A model generated the notes under the pieces. It was given only the letters and a program-made list of their open reading frames with translations, was not told where the DNA came from and made no database searches. The position numbers and the translations under genes are program-made. Positions 56,926 through 64,000 of a stretch of 64,000 nucleotides of DNA are shown piece by piece (position 1 is the stretch's first letter; each line of letters starts with the position of its first letter). This DNA is from Chaetoderma sp. LZ-2023a (taxonomy: Eukaryota; Mollusca; Caudofoveata; Chaetodermatida; Chaetodermatidae), in assembly GCA_034401795.1 (NCBI GenBank), contig CM067363.1, forward strand, positions 25,911,688-25,975,687. The letters are read 5' to 3'.

Positions 56926-59099
56926 AACAATTAATACAGTATCAAATGATCAGAATCATATATCTTAGTATATATTTATGGCCAGTAGCCATCAGTTCAT
57001 ATGTTTTGTGTATTTATAGAAAATATAGGACTGCAGTGCACGTAGGAAACACTATACAGCTACACCTATATATGCAGCACTTTCTCCCGCCACCAACAAT
57101 TTTTCACTGAGATCGCTGCCCGTGCTATCACTGTGTTTAGCCCGGCATGCTACCGACTAAACCCTTTTCTATTCAGCTCGATAGGATAGGTTTAATGTGA
57201 TTAGAGACACTTTCTTCGCTAAGAAATCTGTAGTATAGTCTTCTCTTCCGGCAGTGCGATAATCTAGCCCCGCACTCCGGTAAGACTCATACCTCTAAGA
57301 TTGTGTCACTCTTCATGCTCCACTCAGCCGTGTGGCTTCTTAATTGTTTGTATGTCCCTATCCGCACCATGGGCTGATCCGACCCTGGGAAACTGTTGGG
57401 GTTTCCGAGCGGTGATGGCCAGGGTGTGGTATCACATACATTCCCTCCGTATCTTCGGATACTTAGTAGTTAGCACGTTTGCCAATGTAGGAAAGCACTG
57501 CGAAACATATCTTAATTAGTATCTTATTTGCTGAACAATCCACCCGCACCGCAGTGCAAAACTGGGCAAATTGTATATACACCTAACGATAGGTTGAACG
57601 GTTAGTTCCATAGGACCCGGTGATGGGCGAGATACGTATCCCCATCGAATTCCATAAGAATGTCTGGGCATGCTATTTAGATCTGCCACGCCCTCACGGG
57701 AAGGACATTTACGGGTGGGTATTCGTCTCTCTTACCTCCACCATAACGGTAGATCAATTGCCTAATAATGCTTTTGTGAAAAGTAACCTGTGTCATGTAA
57801 CGTTGTATGTGGTTACGGAGCGAGATGTTCGTATTCTTATCCAGTTCGGAGATCTTACTAAGTAACATGTATGAGCGCTGTCTTCAGTATTGATGTCTTG
57901 GGGCATCGGTTCTCAATAACAGCCGTGTCTAATAGCTAGGTAGATACCAGCCATTTGCGGCCTAAATTAGTTCTTGTTCCTAAAACCTAAAAGCTACTTA
58001 AGCAAAGCAGAAGGCCCGCATAAATAAACCGGCGACTACTAATTCAGCATACTAAGAATCACAACGAAAGACGGTGACGTGGCAATCCTTCGGGAATCGT
58101 TCATCCCATCTTCACGTAAAACCACACGCAAGCCTATATTCATAATCTCACTGGGTATGGTCTTTTCTTTTTCAAGCATTTTTGGTGGAAATATCAGTGT
58201 CCCATTTTTGCCTACTACTCTTCCCCCGCTTTACGCAGTGGCGACACCTTCCCGAGACGGAGGCCCACGCGAGGCACTTGTCTCTCGCAAGGATTCAGCG
58301 ACGACGGTCCACGCGAGGATAATACTCCAAACCCAAATTAGCACTAGGAGTAGTGCCCGCGTGAGGCACATGACTTTTCGTCGGCGATAATATTCTTTTT
58401 TTCAGCTTAGAGGTATACTAACTTATATTAAGTTAATTAGTTAAGTCTCGTGTACGGGAGCCTCCCTTGCGGGGATACCTCTGCGGACCTACGAGTCTGT
58501 GTGGTACCTCCAGGGGCCCCATGTTTAAAAGTTCATCTGACTGTCTCTATGTCTTGTATTTCCGTATGCTCCTCATTTTTATCTAGCATAATCGATAGTT
58601 TGTTTAAGTAAAATCATTGCATAGACTTATATTTTTAGGTCACCAAATCAAATTTTGTAAGTCCATAGATTACGAAATTGCTATGGACAAGCATACTGGT
58701 GACACACATTCTTGGGATGAGACAGTTGTATTTAATGTTCGCGACAATGGTCACACAGCCCCGCCGGAACGATTGCGTTCCACCGGCCTTAGGAGCCGGT
58801 TTTTTTCTACACCGGAACGGCCCGACACTACCCCGCGAGCTACAGTAGTCTATGTTAATTAATAATACGTTTGAAAACCGAGCAATTAAATCATTCAGAT
58901 GAATGCTGAAACTCAATTACGCGAACGCCTGAAAAGCGAGATAACGACGAACACCACAGAACGACAGCTAAACGGCAGCGTTTGAGCTGTCGGTAAACGA
59001 ACGACTTCGTTGACGAAAATTTAATTGAACGACATGTTCGAGCTCACCCAAATTTACTCAACGATATCTTAGCGCCATCGTTATACCGTAAGATACATG
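56926..59099. other. Unassigned stretch without the common repeats
   Basis: Free of HF1, HF2, F3 and microsatellites. Frames on plus at 57301-57519 (72 codons), 57620-57865 (81), 58079-58390 (103) and 58617-58862 (81) have mixed, protein-like composition but no domain I recognise. CACGCGAGG recurs near 58270 and 58310 and CGCGTGAGGCAC near 58358. CCGGCCTTAGGAGCCGG followed by T7 (about 58791-58813) is a strong stem-T-run. It could be a degraded large element or unknown exons. Confidence 0.3.
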
Positions 59100-59232
59100 G
59101 CCCCTGACTAGTTTTCTGCAAATTGATAGCCATGGCGTCCAGGGGTCGATCAAACTCAACACAAGCGAACTGTGTGTGGAGCTCGGCTAAAAACCGGCGG
59201 GATATAGTTAAAACTGGATTCCTCCATTGATT
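59100..59232 (-). repeat. HF1 GATCGATC-side arm
   Basis: CTGACTAGTTTTCTGCAAAT, TGATAGCCATGGCGTCCAGG, GAACTGTGTGTGGAGCTC, ACCGGCGGGATATAG, ACTGGATTCCTCCATT. Hairpin and CRE arm are absent. Confidence 0.65.
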
Positions 59233-59290
59233 ATGATGTTATATACTTGAGTGACAGATTGGGTATCTCTATCTCATATTGCCTAGTGTA

Positions 59291-59496
59291 GGTCGTATTC
59301 TCACTAGATACTTAGGCCGTGTTCTCACTAGAGAGTTAATCGGGGAAAACGTCATATCGCACTATGGCGATACGCCGGTTAATCCTCTAGTGAGAACACG
59401 GCATAGCATGGCGTTCTTCCTGACTATATCTCTAGTGAGAACACGGCCTAGTGTGGCGTTATTCCTGATTAAGTCTCTAGTGAGAACCTCGGCCTA
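59291..59496. mobile_element. Cluster of 90-bp-type MITEs with tandem right ends
   Basis: One complete element (about 59315-59402) has GGCCGTGTTCTCACTAGAGA mirrored by TCTAGTGAGAACACGGC. It is followed by two more right ends in tandem (near 59433-59448 and 59478-59494), spaced about 46 bp, and preceded by a partial left end at 59291. Related to 6907-6996. Confidence 0.75.
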
Positions 59497-60650
59497 AGAA
59501 TGTTACTAAGAGGCATAGGTTTTACTTATGCAGTATCAATGACTGCCATTCTGAGACAATAGTGTGACATGTTTATACAATCCTGGTAGTTACAGCATAC
59601 ATACATGGTATTTAGATGCTCATGTATGTTGTAATATTGATACGATATGTTTCGATCGATTACATGTTTCTCTTGCCAACGACCGAGTTATATCGGAGCA
59701 GTCGCTCCCCAGAAAATTCCATGGGCAAGCTTACAGTCGGGCATACACAGATCCAACATATTCCTCGCCAAATGCAACTTATAAAAACGCATTACAATCT
59801 TGTATAAGACGAAATCGCGCATTAGCCGTTCCAATGGTTCTAACCAAATACTACAAGCTCGTTATGATCGACAAAATGTCGTGTATGATGTGCATCTCAT
59901 TTGAATGAATGTTGTTTGGAACCGCCCCGGGCAGCAACATCTTCCAGGCAGGTTAATCTCGAAATAGTAAAAAAAACAACTAGCCGTTATAGTTACATCG
60001 GAATTGTGGATCCTAAGAGCAATTTACATCCATAGGGTTGGATGCTTTATCAATATGCAATTTTCGTATTGAATTTTTTCCGGTTAACTTCGCAAGCTAG
60101 GAGATAAAGTATAATTCTATTCAATTTACAGAGCCACCAAGTAGCAAAATAAATATCACCAACATCGGATTCCAATCTCAACCCAAATCAAGAGCTTCGG
60201 CGAGTTGGTAGAACGGAAAATGAGGTGCTCTCTGCAAACATTATAGTGAAGATAATGTCATAACATGACGCTGAATGAGCCCCGTAAAGGACATGCAATA
60301 AAACCCACGTTATGTGTAGCTAGGATTTTAGTTTTTTGACGCAAGGGAGAAATAATGCAAACTATTTCATTTTAATAAAACGCGCGCACGAGTTACAATA
60401 ATAACGAAAAAAGATTTCGAAATGCTCCAAAAATGTGTGTTTTCTTACAAGAAAAGCAAAATATTGTATTTTTCCGGTTTCAAACATTTGAGTTAAAAAA
60501 ACATCAAGCGTTGACATATCGTGAATTATATTATACAATATTTTAGAAAAACAAATCAATGCCAATGAAATCGTGACAATGCATGCTATGGTTGTAATGC
60601 TTCCAACACTGAAGTCGTGATCGTCCAATCGTACAATATCTATGTATCTA
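59497..60650. other. Unassigned
   Basis: Frames at 59564-59908 (114 codons, +) and 60362-60628 (88 codons, -) have no recognised motif. No common repeat apart from a faint GGGCAGCAACATCTTCCAGG near 59930. Confidence 0.25.
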
Positions 60651-60855
<205 letters not shown>

Positions 60856-61124
60856 TAAATGCATATAATTAGCACGTTTTAGATAGACATAATTGTGGAT
60901 ATTATGAAATTTTGAGTATGGACTTTAACTGCATCGGAAAAATATTGTTTCCAGCCAAACTATACTGTGACAACAGATTCAGCATCTTACATATATAAAA
61001 CGTGCCAATTATATGCAGCCATTCTATCTCTGGAAATGAGTTTTATCACGCACAATGTTTACTCCACACTGAAATGGTTAATATCTAGCTTGCCATACGC
61101 AATGCACGGATCCGATCTGTCGCT
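60856..61124. other. Unassigned
   Basis: No repeat or frame recognised except a short one at 60967-61167. Confidence 0.25.
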
Positions 61125-61325
61125 CAAGTATATGACGTCAAAACCAATTATGTCACTAGTTATTTGACGTCAACATCATATTATATATAATATGAAATTC
61201 GAAAAGTCCGTATTAAGTGGACGAGTGGTATGTCTTAAGTGGATTTCCATTGTGATATACATTATGTTGAATATATTGAAATTGATTTGAAATACATCGA
61301 AATATGGAGTCTGGGAATTGAGAAA
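61125..61325 (-). mobile_element. HF1 copy, hairpin deleted
   Basis: TGACGTCA at 61133-61140 and 61165-61172, AAAAGTCCGTATTAAG, GTTGAATATATTGAAATTGA, then TGGAGTCTGGGAATTGAG, so the hairpin collapses and the right arm is truncated. Confidence 0.65.
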
Positions 61326-61384
61326 TCAAAGTATATAACATTCCGAAAGATTCCAATATGCGTTAATCCCTCTTGTTTCAACTT

Positions 61385-61620
61385 GTGGTTTATAATGTTG
61401 AAACCGGCCAATACTTCCTCTGCAGCTGTCTTGAGGACTGTTTATTTTCAGGCTAGAATAAGACTATTTTTGAAAATTTAACACTAGAATGACTGGCTCG
61501 GTTACAGAGCCAGTCACTCCAGTGAGGATTTTCAAAAATAGTCTTCCCGTGGCCTGCAAATGGGCACTGACTAAAACAAATGTGACTATTAACCATTTAA
61601 ATGTCTAAAAATCACCTCGA
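61385..61620. repeat. HF2 foldback copy, well preserved
   Basis: GAAACCGGCCAATACTTCC, TCTGCAGCTGTCTTGAGG, AATAAGACTATTTTTGAAAA, AACACTAGAATGACTGGC, TCGGTTACAGAGCCAGTCAC, TCCAGTGAGGATTTTC, TAGTCTTCCCGTGGCCTGC, AACCATTTAAATGTC. Confidence 0.85.
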
Positions 61621-62429
61621 TTTCCTAAACTCCAGTTATAAACGTACAAAAACCCAGTCTTCTCTTGGACAGCAAATGGTCATTCACTGAGCGAAAACTG
61701 CAATTTGCTTGAAAACTCTTGACAATTGATAAAAGTCGTCTTTTGAGCGCGTTTGACACACGAGAGGTTACACGTGGCCGAGGTATAGCTAGACATGGAT
61801 CCCTCCGTTGCACAAACTCTCGTGAATTTGTCGAGAGATTTTTGTCTGCAATTACTGATGTGAAAAATATATTTAGCTGCAGCACCAGTGTCCTACCAGA
61901 TCATAATGTCCTTTGAACAGCTTTGGCAAGCGGCTCGATCACTTGCAATCGAACAATGTCTTTTATGGAGCACCATTCATCATCATGAATACTGTGCGTA
62001 CTAAGATTGTGTTGCGATGTGTGTTGGCAGATTTTTATTTGACTCTTCTATCGAGAAAACTGCCAACATTATTGGAATGAAATTATATTGCCTAAGTGTT
62101 ACACATTATTTTAATTCATATACCAAATGGCATAGGAAATCAGAGGGATGGGGGATATAGATGTATACATGGTGGGGGGGGGGAGGTGGCATGATGTTGT
62201 GGGGGTTGTGCGGGGCAGACACTAATGAATATGATAACTAATTTTCCACAGTGTGAAAATCCATAGCTGCATTATTATATCTGACAAGAATGCGTGACGA
62301 TGCGTGTTATCTAGCCCTCGCCCTATCAATGTGTGCATCGATGAAGTCAATATTTGGCACCTAAAACCGTGTTAGATTTTGGATACATAAGGCAATCAAT
62401 CTAGTCCGCTTTATTACACTATGTGCACA
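61621..62429. other. Unassigned, with HF1 scrap and G-rich tract
   Basis: CACGTGGCCGAGGTATAGC and ATGGATCCCTCC (61770-61805) resemble an HF1 end. A G-rich tract (62160-62216) has a run of ten or more G. CTGCCAACATTATTGGAATG (62050) loosely recalls the block landmark at 3176. Confidence 0.35.
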
Positions 62430-62736
62430 TTGACCGTTCCATTTTTAGCTATGCCCTGCCGCTCTAAAGCTAGGCTCCACCCACATCTCGTTCGTGTTGA
62501 GATCGATCGATCCCTGAACTCCCTGCCTATCAATTTCCAGAAAACGATACAGGTAAGCTGTTAACTATTTTGAACTTAATTTAGTTTCAACATATTCAAC
62601 AGCATGTTTATTAGATAGTAAAAACATACACTTATCTACGCCATACATTGCGTCATCAATTATGACGTCATTCTACGTTCTGCAGTTGATTATATGTCAT
62701 ATAATGGATGAATAAACTGGAAAGCTCCATTGCTCA
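62430..62736 (+). mobile_element. HF1 copy, hairpin deleted
   Basis: GACCGTTCCATTTTTAGC, CTAGGCTCCACCCACATC, GAGATCGATCGATCCC, CAGGTAAGC (62550-62558), then TTTTGAACTTAATTTAGTTT joins the two hairpin arms directly, TTTATTAGATAGT, TGACGTCA (62663-62670), GGATGAATAAACTGGAAAGC. Confidence 0.85.
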
Positions 62737-62929
62737 AGCATCCGATCACAATAAGTGTCTCCGTTCAATAGACCAGATGAGACGATTAGATTGAATGAGT
62801 AGGCTGTGAACTGTTATTTCTATGGAACTTACTATCCATTGGACAATAACATGACCTTTTATCGACTAAATATGGTCAAGAAAATTAGAGCATTTGCTTA
62901 TTGAATGCTCATGTGCAGGCTATGAGAAG

Positions 62930-63095
62930 ACGTGTTTAACAATTTAACACTGGAACGACTGGCTCGGTTATCGAGATAGTAATGACCGAGGTAAACTTTC
63001 AAAAATAGTCTTCTTTTCAGCTGCAAATAGACATTCTGAAAGACAAATGTAGAGGGTGGTTTTGGCCGCCTTCGTTATGAACGGGTTAAAGATGT
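62930..63095. repeat. HF2 foldback copy
   Basis: AACACTGGAACGACTGGC, TCGGTTATCGAG centre, AAAATAGTCTTCTTTTCAGC, then GGTTTTGGCCGCCTTCG and AACGGGTTAAAG. Confidence 0.75.
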
Positions 63096-63252
63096 GCTAT
63101 GAAATGTCAATCTATGGATAGTATGTTAAGACACTGGTAACACAGAGCAATGTATCGGCACACAATCGCCACTGTGTCTGAGGAAATGTATGCGATAGCA
63201 GACAAATAGAAAACACAATATTTTATGGACTATAACCTCTAAATCGGATGCA

Positions 63253-63500
<248 letters not shown>

Positions 63501-63593
63501 GCAAGTGCGTGTGGGTATATGGTTAATCTTGCCTGTATATACGCACAAATATTCCTATCAAAAAGATGTATTATAATTTTTATGGATGAATGC

Positions 63594-64000
63594 ATGAACG
63601 AACGAACGAACGAACGAACGAACGAACGAACGAACGAACGAACGAACGAACGAACGAACGAAAAGTAACAAATGAATGAACGAACGAACGAATGAACGAA
63701 AACTAACAGCTGAAAGAAAGACCAAACAAAAGAATGAAATGAACGAGTGAAATGAACCAGTAATTGAGCGAGCGAATTAACGAGTGCACGAATGAATACA
63801 CGAACAAAAGAATGAACGAACACATGACCGACCAAATTAATGAACAACTGAATGCACACACGAATGAACGAATACATGAATACATAGATGAATGGATGAA
63901 CAAATGAATGGACAACTGAACGAAGTAATTAGTGAAGGAACGACTGGATGAATGAACAAACTAACAATTGGACGACATCTTGAATGAATGATTGAAAGAG
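63594..64000. repeat. (GAAC)n array grading into degenerate GAAT/GAAC repeats
   Basis: Pure GAAC from about 63598 to 63661, then degenerate AATGAACGAACG-like sequence to the window end, keeping an approximate 4-bp register. It runs off the window. Confidence 0.9.

Noticed and set aside
58791..58813. Stem followed by T7, like a bacterial intrinsic terminator
   Set aside because: The window is eukaryotic with no bacterial-type genes nearby; recorded only as a structural curiosity.

Overview
The window is eukaryotic and looks like animal nuclear DNA from a lophotrochozoan invertebrate, most likely a mollusc; that placement is inference. The reasons are a spliced natriuretic-peptide-receptor-like first exon, an intact Tc1/mariner transposase, several decayed non-LTR retrotransposons, very abundant short inverted-repeat elements, and long tri- and tetranucleotide microsatellites. 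There are no operons or bacterial genes. Only two coding regions are convincing.

The host gene is at 38744-39446 (+): the first coding exon (signal peptide plus the start of the ligand-binding domain) of an ANP-receptor / receptor guanylate cyclase family protein. It ends at a clear splice donor, and I could not find the remaining exons. The second coding region is the 341-residue DD34E transposase at 44561-45586 (+), inside a complete 1657-bp Tc1-like element (44252-45908) with identical 24-bp terminal repeats and TA target duplications.

Most of the rest is repeats. Names used here: HF1 is a roughly 300-430 bp element, about 35 full or partial copies, with a long central hairpin, a GATCGATCGATC-type palindrome in one arm, TGACGTCA (CRE) palindromes in the other, and TIR-like ends near ACCTTTCCAGTTTA; '+' means the GATCGATC arm comes first. 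HF2 is a roughly 220-bp foldback element whose halves mirror each other around a GGCTCGATAACAGAGCC-type centre. F3 is a dispersed, non-palindromic sequence of roughly 300-450 bp. PBM is a TTAA-flanked palindromic MITE.

Layout: 1-1310 decayed LINE; 2484-6240, 10886-16340 and 27067-31200 are three paralogous blocks (A, B, C), B carrying a 2-kb hAT-like insertion and C a PBM insertion, both supported by empty sites in sister copies; 16575-19440 two LINE pieces; 20895-21704 long microsatellites; 21960-23715 and 33190-35160 a second paralogous pair built on a roughly 120-160 bp tandem unit; 35-38 kb HF1-rich DNA leading to the receptor exon; 39-63 kb intron-like or intergenic DNA with HF1, HF2, F3, PBM and the Tc1 element; 57-59 kb an unassigned stretch without the common repeats; 63.2-64 kb tetranucleotide arrays.

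The pieces do not form a pathway. The coherent picture is nested non-autonomous elements that spread palindromes, CRE sites and splice-donor-like sequence around one receptor gene. Alignments were done by eye, so repeat boundaries are approximate to about 10-30 bp unless a target duplication is cited.
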